In this document: positions 1 to 6,595 of the stretch, in pieces | Layout of the letters: each line of letters opens with the position of its first letter | Numbering within the stretch: the first letter of the stretch is position 1 | The notes under the pieces: model-generated | Seen by the model: the letters and a program-made list of their open reading frames with translations, nothing else | What the model was told of the DNA's origin: nothing | Databases searched by the model: none | Translations under genes and position numbers: made by a program | Origin: UMGS1484 sp045593325 | GTDB taxonomy: Bacteria; Bacillota; Clostridia; Oscillospirales; Acutalibacteraceae | Assembly (NCBI GenBank): GCA_045593325.1 | Contig: JAZNWL010000086.1 | Span: 1-10,964 of the forward strand | Length of the DNA stretch: 10,964 bases | Reading direction: 5' to 3'

Positions 1-27
1 AGCGGCTGCCCGAAAAAGTAATGCGGT

Positions 28-114
28 GCCAAACTTCAGAGACCCCTTTCAGGGGTTTGGCCAGTAATCACCCCTTATAGGGGTGGAGCAAACCACCGGT
101 TGAACCGGTGGTTT
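28..114. repeat. Cluster of three adjacent hairpins (IS200/IS605-like end, structured RNA or terminators)
   Basis: Three stems lie in under 90 bases. ACCCCT (42-47) pairs with AGGGGT (51-56) around a TTC loop, or alternatively CCAAAC (29-34) pairs with GTTTGG (55-60). CACCCC (69-74) pairs with GGGGTG (80-85). AAACCACCGGTT (90-101) pairs with AACCGGTGGTTT (103-114), followed by a short T run. No gene is recognisable here. One frame is open from base 3 to a TAG at 78-80, but 25 codons is not significant. Clustered GC-rich hairpins are known at the ends of IS200/IS605 elements and in their guide RNAs; a tail of stacked terminators for a gene left of the window is equally possible. The hairpins are seen directly; their identity is a guess. 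Confidence 0.35.
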
Positions 115-192
115 TGATTTGTCATAATGGTTAAAAACCAAATTGAGTTGTTGTGCAATACAGAGAATTTGTTTTGGGGGATCAGGAAAAGA

Positions 193-222
193 TTGACTTG
201 GTTTAACGATCCATGGTAAAAT
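193..222 (+). promoter_or_regulatory. Promoter of first GH25 gene
   Basis: The -35 is TTGACT (193-198), then an 18-nt spacer, then -10 TAAAAT (217-222) preceded by an extended -10 TGG (214-216). The start codon is 62 nt downstream. The same arrangement recurs upstream of the second GH25 gene. Confidence 0.6.
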
Positions 223-284
223 CATGATAAATTGAGAAGTTTCGGTAGTTTTCTATTAACTTCAAAAATTAACGGAGGTCAAAC

Positions 285-1817
285 ATGAAAAGACTTTGTT
301 CTGTTTTATTGGTGTTTACTTTGATTGCAACCCTTTTCATTAGCGTTCCTGTTCAGGCAGCAACCATTGTTGCTAAGGGGATAGACGTATCCTATTGGCA
401 AGGCGGTTCTATTAACTGGAGCGCTGTTGCGGCAGACAGCCATGGGAATTTCGCTATTTTGCGTGCCTATTGCTATGGTAAAGATACCTATTTTGATACC
501 AACTATGCTAATGCCAAGGCAGCAGGGGTTCCTGTAGGTGCCTACGTTTACATTTATGGTACTACTACGGCAGCGGTACAAGCTGAAATCAATGCTTTGC
601 TCAGTGTTATCCAAGGCAAACAGTTTGAGTATCCCATTTATATTGATATTGAAGATTATGATACTTATGGAAGCGTTGGATCGGCCACGACCACTGCTTT
701 GGTAAAAATGGCTTGTGAAATGTTATGGGATGCCGGTTTTTACCCCGGTGTTTATACCTATACTTCTTTTGCTGCCAGTTATATTGATATGACTCAATTA
801 ACTGCTTATACCACTTGGATTGCCGATTATCGTGGGTACGTTGGCTATACTGGGGCTTATGATATGTGGCAATACGGATGTGAAGGCAGTGTTGGTGGCA
901 TCAGCCCTGTGGATGTCAACTATTGTTATGCCGACTTACCCAGAATGATTGCTGATGCAGGGAAGAATGGATATGATTCTGTAAGTTATCCTTATGATGT
1001 GGATGATTCTACCAAAATGTTGTATGATGGGGAATCTACCTCGGGGCTGAAAGCTTCTTACGATACGGCAATCTCTGTTGAGACTTCTAATAAGACCCAG
1101 GGTGAATCCAGTTTGAAGCTGACCTTTAATAATCCTGCCGGAGATACAGAAGGAAAAATCGGCGGTATGATTCTGCAATCTTTGAAAGAAGTCAGCAATA
1201 TAAGAAGTTATAACTATTTTGAGATGGATGTGTATTTCTCTCGGTATATGTCTTCCGGTACTTTGCAAATCAACTTTGCTGCCAACGGGGCGGAAATAGG
1301 ATATAGTTACGAATTGAATTTTGTTGGCTATTCTAAAGGTTGGCATACCATTCGGGTTGCTTTGTCAGACATTCCTGCTAAGTTGTTTGCCAATGCCAAC
1401 TGGAGAAAAATCGATACCATCCGATACACCTGGTTTAATACTCGGTTGCAAACTCAGTCCACTTATTTCTTAATTGATAACGTTCGCGTATTAAAGGTAG
1501 AGGAAGTTGTTTCATCTTTACCATCTTCTGAACCGTCATCACAACCTTCGTCGATCCCTTCCCCCGAACCATCTTCTGTATCTTCTGGTGTTCCTGAGGA
1601 AATCCTTCCCTATGGGGATATCAACGAAAATGGTGCGGTCAATGCGACAGATGCTTTAGCAGTTTTGAAATACGCTGTTGCCAAACAGTTGTTTACTGAC
1701 CGTCAAATACTTTTGGCAGACGTTGATGGAGATGGCACTATTGATGCCAAGGATGCTTTGTTAATTTTACGATATGCTGTTAGCTTGATCGATTCTTTCC
1801 CGGTGGAGACAATGTAA
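285..1817 (+). CDS. Secreted GH25 muramidase with one carbohydrate-binding-like module and a dockerin
   Basis: This is a predicted secreted peptidoglycan hydrolase (glycoside hydrolase family 25, N-acetylmuramidase) of 510 aa. A signal peptide covers residues 1-25 (Lys/Arg start, hydrophobic core, cleavage after VQA). The GH25 domain spans about 30-225; the expected acidic residues are D34 in GIDVSYWQG and D121/E123 in the DIED motif. A beta-sandwich module (about 238-404, ending TYFLIDNVRVLK) resembles galactose-binding-like carbohydrate-binding modules. A Ser/Pro/Glu linker (about 409-437) leads to a type-I-like dockerin (444-500) with two calcium loops, DINENGAVNATD and DVDGDGTIDAKD. The dockerin implies docking to a cohesin on a scaffold or the cell surface; no cohesin is in this window. 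GGAGGT at 274-279 sits 5 nt before the ATG. It is a close paralogue of the next gene, which has two modules. Domain calls are from recognised motifs; the natural substrate (own wall or other bacteria) is unknown. Confidence 0.9.
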   Translation: MKRLCSVLLVFTLIATLFISVPVQAATIVAKGIDVSYWQGGSINWSAVAADSHGNFAILRAYCYGKDTYFDTNYANAKAAGVPVGAYVYIYGTTTAAVQAEINALLSVIQGKQFEYPIYIDIEDYDTYGSVGSATTTALVKMACEMLWDAGFYPGVYTYTSFAASYIDMTQLTAYTTWIADYRGYVGYTGAYDMWQYGCEGSVGGISPVDVNYCYADLPRMIADAGKNGYDSVSYPYDVDDSTKMLYDGESTSGLKASYDTAISVETSNKTQGESSLKLTFNNPAGDTEGKIGGMILQSLKEVSNIRSYNYFEMDVYFSRYMSSGTLQINFAANGAEIGYSYELNFVGYSKGWHTIRVALSDIPAKLFANANWRKIDTIRYTWFNTRLQTQSTYFLIDNVRVLKVEEVVSSLPSSEPSSQPSSIPSPEPSSVSSGVPEEILPYGDINENGAVNATDALAVLKYAVAKQLFTDRQILLADVDGDGTIDAKDALLILRYAVSLIDSFPVETM

Positions 1818-1833
1818 TATTATTACATTTTTT

Positions 1834-1863
1834 TGGTATTCCATGTTTTGGGGTGCCATTTTT
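1834..1863 (+). terminator. Terminator of first GH25 gene
   Basis: TGGTATTCC (1834-1842) pairs, with three G-U wobbles, with GGGGTGCCA (1850-1858) around a 7-nt loop and is followed by TTTTT. It looks like a decayed copy of the terminator after the second GH25 gene. A weaker AT-only hairpin (1811-1829, followed by T) overlaps the stop codon and may contribute. Confidence 0.55.
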
Positions 1864-1951
1864 CCCCGGAGAGTTTTAGGTGTCAAGTGTGAAAAAAACA
1901 TAAATATTCAAGCATAATATATAGCAATCTTCTTCATCTTTTATTAAAAGG

Positions 1952-1981
1952 TTGACTAATTTTGGCTTTTTGTGGTAAAAT
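1952..1981 (+). promoter_or_regulatory. Promoter of second GH25 gene
   Basis: The -35 is TTGACT (1952-1957), then an 18-nt spacer, then TGG plus -10 TAAAAT (1976-1981). The hexamers, spacer length and extended -10 are the same as for the first GH25 gene, and the distance to the start (60 nt) is almost the same. A second extended -10, TGG TATAAT, occurs at 1999-2007 without a clear -35 and could be an extra start. Confidence 0.6.
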
Positions 1982-2041
1982 TACATAAAATATCGATTTG
2001 GTATAATTATGGGAATTGAAAAAATATATGGAGGTAAAAAC

Positions 2042-4084
2042 ATGAAAAAATTATGGTCACTTATACTGGTGTTTGCATTGGTGGCAACCCTTTTTATTGG
2101 AATTCCTGTTCAGGCTGCCAGTGTTGTAGCTTATGGGATTGACGTTTCCAAATGGCAAGGTACCATCAACTGGAACTCGGTTGCTTCTCATAATCATGGG
2201 GACTTTGCTATTTTGCGCGCCTATTGCTATGGGAAAGACACCACCTTTGAAACCAACTATGCCGGGGCCAAAGCCGCCGGTGTTCCCGTTGGTGCTTACT
2301 GTTTTATTTACGGTACCACAACTTCCGCTGTACAAGCAGAAGTAAATGGTTTGATTGCCGCTATCAGCGGGAAACAGTTTGAGTATCCTATTTATATTGA
2401 CGTAGAAGATGCTGATACGTATGCCAGTGTTGGTCGGCAAACCACCACTAATTTGGTTGCCATGGCTTGCAAAATGTTGGAAGATGCGGGTTACTATGCC
2501 GGTGTTTATACTTATACCAGTTTCTCCAATAGTTACATCTATATGAGCCAGTTGTCTGCTTATACCACTTGGATTGCCGATTATCGTTCCAGCTTAGGTT
2601 ATACCGGGGCTCATGATATGTGGCAATACTCCTGCACCGGTTCGGTTTCCGGTATCTCCGGCGATGTTGACCTGAACTACAGTTATCTGGATTTCCCCAC
2701 CATTATCAAGAGCATCGGGATCAACGGATATGAACCTTCCGTTACCTATCCTTACGACGTGGACAGCAATACCAGAATGTTGTATGACGGAGAAAGCAAA
2801 AGTTATGTTACCACTGCTTTCAGTACCACAGCCACGGTCTATTCAGGAAATAAAACCCAAGGGGATAACTCACTGAAATTAACCTTCAGTAATCCTGCGG
2901 CAACAGCTTCTACCAACAAAGTAGGCGGTATGGCGGTTTTAAAACTCACCAGTGCCACCGACCTAACGGGCTATGATTATATTCAGTTTGACGTGTATTT
3001 AAGCCGTACTATGACAGGGTCCCATGGATTCCAGCTTAACTTTATCACCGATACCACCGAAGATGGTTATAACTACTTGAAAGGGATAAACGATTGGGCA
3101 GCCGGTTGGCATACTATCACTGTGGAACGTTCAGCTATCGGGAAAGCAGTGAGCTCCGCCGATTGGTCCAGCATTCAAAAAATGCGTATTGCCTGGTGGA
3201 ACTATGCAGGGGTTTCCGAGGAAACTTATTTCCTGGTTGACAATATCCGTGCTTTGAAGAGTATAGCCACAGATATTATTTACCCCTATCAAAGTGACAG
3301 CAAAACCATGATGTTGATGGATGGGGAATCCATTGGGGGGATGAAGGAAGCTTTCAGCACCAACGTTTCCCTTGATACTTCTAATAAAACCCAAGGCAGT
3401 TCCAGCATGAAAATGACCTTTAATAAACCCGCCGGGTATGCAGCCAACGGGAATATTGGCGGTATGATTCTCCAATCTTTCAAAGAAGCCACCGACTTGT
3501 CTGCTTATGATTATTTTGAAGTGGACGTATACTTCTCCCGTGCTATGACCGGTTCCCATGCTTTGCAAATCAACTTCGGTGCCGGTTCTCAGGACGGATA
3601 CAATGCTTCTACCACCATCAGAGATTATGCTCAAGGTTGGCATACCATTCGCATCACAATGTCAGAAATTCCTGCCGCTAAACCTGCCAATGCCGATTGG
3701 ACCAAAATAGATACCATGCGGTATACCTGGTTTAACCATGACTTGCAGGAAGAATCCACCTATTTCTTGATTGACAATGCCCGTGTGGTAAAAGAAGAAC
3801 AAGTAATTCCTTCTGAACCTGAACCTTCTTCGGAACCCTCTTCCGAACCTTCAGATGTACCTGTGGAAATCCTTCCTTACGGGGATATCAATGAAAATGA
3901 CATGGTGAATGCAGCGGATGCTTTGTCCGTCCTGAAATTTGCTGTTGGCAAACAGTTGTTTACTGATCGTCAGTTGATTTTGGGCGATGTTGACGGTGAT
4001 GGTGCCATTGATGCCAAAGACGCTTTATTGATTTTGCGTTATGCCGTTAGTTTGATCGATTCTTTTCCTGTGGAAACCATGTAA
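2042..4084 (+). CDS. Secreted GH25 muramidase with two carbohydrate-binding-like modules and a dockerin
   Basis: This 680-aa paralogue of the preceding gene is a predicted secreted GH25 muramidase. The start is set at 2042 because GGAGGT (2030-2035) precedes it and the protein then opens with a normal signal peptide (MKKLWSLILVFALVATLF, cleavage after VQA at 25); the in-frame ATG at 2009 lies upstream of this site and would spoil the signal. The GH25 domain spans about 30-225, with D34 in GIDVSKWQG and D120/E122 in the DVED motif. Two related beta-sandwich modules follow (about 238-406 and 416-584); the second is the closer match to the single module of the first paralogue (shared GGMILQS and RYTWFN). 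A Ser/Glu/Pro linker (about 590-606) leads to a dockerin (614-670) nearly identical to that of the paralogue, with loops starting DINEND and DVDGDG. Function is inferred from domains; carbohydrate specificity of the modules is unknown. Confidence 0.9.
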   Translation: MKKLWSLILVFALVATLFIGIPVQAASVVAYGIDVSKWQGTINWNSVASHNHGDFAILRAYCYGKDTTFETNYAGAKAAGVPVGAYCFIYGTTTSAVQAEVNGLIAAISGKQFEYPIYIDVEDADTYASVGRQTTTNLVAMACKMLEDAGYYAGVYTYTSFSNSYIYMSQLSAYTTWIADYRSSLGYTGAHDMWQYSCTGSVSGISGDVDLNYSYLDFPTIIKSIGINGYEPSVTYPYDVDSNTRMLYDGESKSYVTTAFSTTATVYSGNKTQGDNSLKLTFSNPAATASTNKVGGMAVLKLTSATDLTGYDYIQFDVYLSRTMTGSHGFQLNFITDTTEDGYNYLKGINDWAAGWHTITVERSAIGKAVSSADWSSIQKMRIAWWNYAGVSEETYFLVDNIRALKSIATDIIYPYQSDSKTMMLMDGESIGGMKEAFSTNVSLDTSNKTQGSSSMKMTFNKPAGYAANGNIGGMILQSFKEATDLSAYDYFEVDVYFSRAMTGSHALQINFGAGSQDGYNASTTIRDYAQGWHTIRITMSEIPAAKPANADWTKIDTMRYTWFNHDLQEESTYFLIDNARVVKEEQVIPSEPEPSSEPSSEPSDVPVEILPYGDINENDMVNAADALSVLKFAVGKQLFTDRQLILGDVDGDGAIDAKDALLILRYAVSLIDSFPVETM

Positions 4085-4098
4085 TATTTTATCTGTTT

Positions 4099-4130
4099 TG
4101 TGGCACCCTGTGATTAGGGTGCCACATTTT
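4099..4130 (+). terminator. Terminator of second GH25 gene
   Basis: TGTGGCACCCT (4099-4109) pairs perfectly with AGGGTGCCACA (4116-4126) around the 6-nt loop GTGATT and is followed by TTTT. This is a strong intrinsic terminator, 25 nt before the next start codon. Confidence 0.85.
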
Positions 4131-4155
4131 ACCATTTTTATTAGGATGATGACAA

Positions 4156-5274
4156 ATGAATGTAACTTGGAAAAACTGTTTTCGTGTTGGCATTAGTGCC
4201 TTTCTTTTATATCTGGCAATTTTTTATTGGTCGGGTGTCTCGTCTTTTTTGTCCTTGCTCTTGGGGGCGCTTTCCCCCTTGGTGTTGGGCTTTGGCATTG
4301 CCTATGTGTTAAACATCCTTATGAGTTTTTATGAACGGCATTATTTTACCGGGCGGTCTCATTCCCGCGGTGTTCAAATCACCAAACGGTCTGTTTGTTT
4401 GGTGGGTTCCATTGTAACGCTGTTGGCAATGATTGCTCTGATTGTATGGTTGGTGGTGCCGGAACTGATTTCCTGCGTCAGTTTGTTGATTTCGGAGATC
4501 CCCAAAGGCATTGAAAAATTGGTTAACAGCCAGTGGATTCGTAAGGTGCTTCCCGAAAACGCCTTGTCTTATTTGTCTTCTGTGGATTGGATGTCTTACA
4601 TTTCCAAAGGAATCCAGGTCATCACTTCGGGTTTGGGGGATGCCATCACCACCGTAGTATCTGCAGTTTCTTCGGTGTTTTCGGTGGTGGTTTCTGCCGT
4701 ATTAGGTGTGATTTTTGCCTTGTATATGTTGCTTTCCAAAGAAAAATTGCAACAACAAGGAGAAGCGGTGCTTTGTCGCTATTGCAAACCTCACCTGCAA
4801 GAAAAAATTAAACACGTTTTATCAGTGTTGAATGGATGCTTCCATAATTACATTGTGGGGCAATGCTTGGATGCGGTGATTCTGGGTGTCTTATGTGCCC
4901 TTGGTATGTGGATATTCCGCTTTCCTTATGCCACCATGATTGGTGCCCTGGTGGGTTTCACTGCTTTGATTCCTGTTGCCGGGGCTTTCGTGGGAGCGGG
5001 GGTAGGCTTTGTTATGATTTTAACCGTGTCTCCCATCAAAGCTTTGCTGTTCCTGGTGTTCTTTATGGTATTGCAACAACTGGAAGGGAATTTGATCTAT
5101 CCCAAAGTAGTTGGCGGTTCTATTGGCTTGCCCGCCTTACTGGTATTGGCGGCTGTTACCGTAGGCGGCAGTTTAATGGGCGTTCTGGGTATGCTTATTG
5201 GTGTTCCCATTGTCGCTGCTCTGTATCACCTGATGAAAGAAGAAGTAAAGAAAAAAGATTTAGAATCGCAATGA
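4156..5274 (+). CDS. AI-2E (PerM/YdiK) family membrane protein
   Basis: This is a polytopic inner-membrane protein of 372 aa, the usual length for the AI-2E/PerM transporter family. Members have been linked to export of autoinducer-2 or to sodium/proton exchange, and the substrate cannot be told from sequence. Hydrophobic segments lie at about 12-35, 38-58, 80-103, 160-193, 235-255, 258-285, 295-308 and 327-357, with a soluble stretch at about 110-150. The strongest family signature is the C-terminal run LEGNLIYPKVVGGSIGLP (309-326), followed by a glycine-rich GGSLMGVLGMLIGVP. The ribosome binding site is modest (AGGA at 4143-4146). I see no promoter of its own in the 25 nt after the upstream terminator, so it may depend on read-through or on a promoter inside the preceding gene. 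The family call is secure; the function is open. Confidence 0.88.
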   Translation: MNVTWKNCFRVGISAFLLYLAIFYWSGVSSFLSLLLGALSPLVLGFGIAYVLNILMSFYERHYFTGRSHSRGVQITKRSVCLVGSIVTLLAMIALIVWLVVPELISCVSLLISEIPKGIEKLVNSQWIRKVLPENALSYLSSVDWMSYISKGIQVITSGLGDAITTVVSAVSSVFSVVVSAVLGVIFALYMLLSKEKLQQQGEAVLCRYCKPHLQEKIKHVLSVLNGCFHNYIVGQCLDAVILGVLCALGMWIFRFPYATMIGALVGFTALIPVAGAFVGAGVGFVMILTVSPIKALLFLVFFMVLQQLEGNLIYPKVVGGSIGLPALLVLAAVTVGGSLMGVLGMLIGVPIVAALYHLMKEEVKKKDLESQ

Positions 5275-5281
5275 TGAAAAA

Positions 5282-5314
5282 ACACCCCAACTGTTACCGT
5301 AACAGTTGGGGTGT
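5282..5314. terminator. Bidirectional terminator between AI-2E gene and tRNA-Leu
   Basis: A near-perfect palindrome: the 16-nt arm at 5282-5297 (ACACCCCAACTGTTAC) pairs with its complement at 5299-5314, with a minimal loop. On the minus strand it is followed by a T run (5281-5277); on the plus strand only a short TTTT comes after a few bases. It closes the AI-2E gene and backs up the tRNA-Leu terminator. Confidence 0.75.
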
Positions 5315-5354
5315 AACTGTTTTAGGCTTTAAGCCTCGTCTTTTCTATAAAACA

Positions 5355-5387
5355 AAAACGGATACCCACAAAGTGAGTATCCGTTTT
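5355..5387 (-). terminator. Terminator of tRNA-Leu
   Basis: AAAACGGATAC (5355-5365) pairs with GTATCCGTTTT (5377-5387), and an inner CAC/GTG closes an AAA loop. On the minus strand the stem ends in T-rich sequence and lies just past the tRNA 3' end. Confidence 0.8.
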
Positions 5388-5389
5388 GT

Positions 5390-5474
5390 TGGTGCGAGAG
5401 ACGGGACTTGAACCCGTACGCCATAAGACACACGCCCCTCAAACGTGCCTGTCTGCCGATTCCAGCACTCTCGC
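5390..5474 (-). tRNA. tRNA-Leu, anticodon GAG
   Basis: This is an 85-nt class II tRNA on the minus strand. The acceptor 5' arm GCGAGAG (5474-5468) pairs with CTCTCGC (5400-5394), followed by discriminator A and an encoded CCA (5392-5390). The anticodon arm is CACGT/GCGTG with the 7-nt loop TTGAGGG, giving anticodon GAG, which reads CUC and CUU. A long variable arm, as expected for leucine, precedes a normal T arm (ACGGG/CCCGT, loop TTCAAGT). Confidence 0.95.
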
Positions 5475-5487
5475 AACTGCAAAAGTG

Positions 5488-5516
5488 ATTATATCAAACT
5501 TGAATCCATTTGTCAA
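5488..5516 (-). promoter_or_regulatory. Consensus promoter of tRNA-Leu
   Basis: On the minus strand, TTGACA (5516-5511), a 17-nt spacer and TATAAT (5493-5488), with TGA just before the -10. Both hexamers are perfect consensus. The -10 lies 13 nt from the mature 5' end, as expected for a strongly expressed stable RNA. The 5521-5580 stretch upstream is A/T-tract rich and could act as an UP element for both divergent tRNA promoters. Confidence 0.88.
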
Positions 5517-5584
5517 CTGCTTTTTTCTTTTTTCTTGTGAAAAGTGAATGAAAGAAAAAATTACAATTTTTTTAAAAATAGTAC

Positions 5585-5613
5585 TTGATTTTTTAAAACA
5601 AGTGTGTTATTAT
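5585..5613 (+). promoter_or_regulatory. Promoter of tRNA-Arg
   Basis: TTGATT (5585-5590), a 17-nt spacer and TATTAT (5608-5613); a TATACT at 5611-5616 overlaps it. The mature tRNA starts about 20 nt downstream. It is divergent from the tRNA-Leu promoter across about 70 bp. Confidence 0.6.
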
Positions 5614-5632
5614 ACTTTGGCACGAAAGTGAT

Positions 5633-5709
5633 GCGCCAGTAGCTCAGCTGGATAGAGTGTTTGGCTACGAACCAAAAGGTCAGGGGTTCGAGTCCCTTCT
5701 GGTGCGCCA
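5633..5709 (+). tRNA. tRNA-Arg, anticodon ACG
   Basis: This is a 77-nt tRNA with acceptor stem GCGCCAG/CTGGTGC (one G-U), discriminator G and an encoded CCA (5707-5709). The anticodon arm TTTGG-CTACGAA-CCAAA gives anticodon ACG (arginine, CGN box; A34 is normally edited to inosine). The T arm is AGGGG-TTCGAGT-CCCTT. Confidence 0.96.
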
Positions 5710-5712
5710 ATG

Positions 5713-5745
5713 ATCGACAAGTCTTTTCAGGACTTGTCGATTTTT
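5713..5745 (+). terminator. Terminator of tRNA-Arg
   Basis: ATCGACAAGTC (5713-5723) pairs with GACTTGTCGAT (5731-5741) around a 7-nt loop, followed by TTTT C TTTT. It lies 3 nt after the tRNA CCA. Confidence 0.9.
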
Positions 5746-5751
5746 CTTTTC

Positions 5752-5780
5752 TTGCTTTTATCATGGGTTTGTGGTACAAT
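5752..5780 (+). promoter_or_regulatory. Promoter of tetR-family gene
   Basis: TTGCTT (5752-5757), a 17-nt spacer and TACAAT (5775-5780), with an extended -10 TGG at 5772-5774. It begins directly after the tRNA-Arg terminator and ends 32 nt before the start codon. Confidence 0.6.
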
Positions 5781-5812
5781 TTGTAAGTATTAACGGGTAG
5801 GAGGGGAGAATC

Positions 5813-6400
5813 TTGTCCAAACGCAAAGAACGGAACACCAAAGGTAAAATTATCACTGCCGCTTGGAAATTATTTTATGAGCTGGGGTATGATGAAACTA
5901 CGGTGGATGAGATCATTGAAGAATCGGGTACGTCCAAAGGTTCTTTCTATCATTATTTTGACGGGAAAGACGCCTTGCTTTTTTCCTTGTCGGAATTGTT
6001 TGATGCCAAATATTCCGAACTTGCCGAAACCATGGATCGTTCCCTTCACGCCTTTGACCTTTTAATGCTTTTGAATCGGGAACTTTTTGCCATGGTGGAA
6101 TCCACCGTATCCCTGGAATTGTTGGCGCGGCTTTATTCTTCCCAGTTAATTACCAAAGGGGAACGGCACCTGCTGGACCAGGACCGGGTATATTATAAAC
6201 TGTTACGGCAAATTGTGGTACAAGGCCAGCAAAGGGGAGAACTACGGGAAGATGTTCCCGCCAACGAAATTGTAAAAACCTACGCCTTGTGTGAACGGGC
6301 GCTTTTGTATGACTGGTGTATTTGCAACGGTCAGTACTCTTTGCGGGAATACAGTCAAAAAATGATGCCCAAGTTCATGCTGGATTACAAAATTTGTTGA
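5813..6400 (+). CDS. TetR/AcrR-family transcriptional regulator
   Basis: This is a 195-aa one-domain-pair regulator of typical TetR length. The N-terminal DNA-binding domain covers about residues 10-58: the helix-turn-helix is seen in TTVDEIIEESGTSKGSFYHY (29-48) followed by the usual FxGKDALL. The C-terminal part (about 60-195) is the variable ligand-binding and dimerisation domain, and its ligand cannot be predicted. The start is a TTG at 5813: AGGAGG (5799-5804) sits 8 nt upstream, and the first in-frame ATG would cut into the helix-turn-helix. It has its own promoter and lies 195 bp before, and in the same direction as, a sodium/proline symporter, so self-regulation and control of that symporter are reasonable but unproven; palindromes in the gap could be its operators. 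Confidence 0.9.
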   Translation: MSKRKERNTKGKIITAAWKLFYELGYDETTVDEIIEESGTSKGSFYHYFDGKDALLFSLSELFDAKYSELAETMDRSLHAFDLLMLLNRELFAMVESTVSLELLARLYSSQLITKGERHLLDQDRVYYKLLRQIVVQGQQRGELREDVPANEIVKTYALCERALLYDWCICNGQYSLREYSQKMMPKFMLDYKIC

Positions 6401-6426
6401 AAAATAAAAATATTATTTTTGCGGTT

Positions 6427-6461
6427 AAATAAAAGTACAGACTAAAGTCTAACTTTTATTT
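6427..6461. promoter_or_regulatory. AT-rich palindrome downstream of tetR (operator or weak terminator)
   Basis: AAATAAAAGT (6427-6436) mirrors ACTTTTATTT (6452-6461), and inside it AGACT (6439-6443) mirrors AGTCT (6446-6450) with a 2-nt centre. TTCTTTT follows, so as RNA it could terminate tetR; as DNA, the AGACT-N2-AGTCT core fits the size of a TetR-dimer operator. Which role applies cannot be decided from sequence. Confidence 0.5.
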
Positions 6462-6486
6462 TCTTTTAAAATCAATATTATTATCG

Positions 6487-6537
6487 AAAACACAGAACGA
6501 TATTTGTATGTGAAGTATAAACAACGTTCTGTGTTTT
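6487..6537. promoter_or_regulatory. Long inverted repeat upstream of putP
   Basis: A perfect 13-bp arm, AAAACACAGAACG (6487-6499), is repeated inverted as CGTTCTGTGTTTT (6525-6537). Inside it, TTTGTAT (6503-6509) can pair with GTATAAA (6515-6521, two wobbles) around a 5-nt loop, giving one long hairpin with a 3x3 internal loop. It ends directly before the putative putP -10 elements, so it could be an operator, an attenuator or a terminator of tetR read-through. Confidence 0.55.
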
Positions 6538-6553
6538 AGTCTATAATGTAGTG

Positions 6554-6562
6554 TGGTATACT
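6554..6562 (+). promoter_or_regulatory. Candidate extended -10 for putP
   Basis: TGG TATACT (6554-6562) lies 33 nt before the putP start, and another TATAAT occurs at 6542-6547. Neither has a recognisable -35 at 16-18 nt, so the promoter may rely on the extended -10 or on an activator. Confidence 0.35.
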
Positions 6563-6595
6563 GCTAAAGTTGAAAATTTTAGAAAGAGGGATATT

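Noticed and set aside
3..80. Frame open from the left edge to TAG at 78-80, as a transposase C terminus
   Set aside because: Only 25 codons are visible and no motif can be recognised; chance cannot be excluded.
1873..1886. TTGACA on the minus strand as a promoter
   Set aside because: No -10 at a suitable distance and no gene to drive.
2009..2041. Upstream in-frame ATG as start of the second GH25 gene
   Set aside because: It has no ribosome binding site and adds residues before an otherwise normal signal peptide; ATG 2042 has GGAGGT at the right spacing.
4863..5411. Plus-strand frame overlapping the AI-2E gene and running into tRNA-Leu
   Set aside because: It is a shifted frame of the membrane protein, Cys/Gly/Arg rich, and reads through a terminator and a tRNA.
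6551..6595. N-terminal extension of putP from ATG 6551
   Set aside because: The extension overlaps the -10 region and is unlike PutP; ATG 6596 has AGAGGG upstream.
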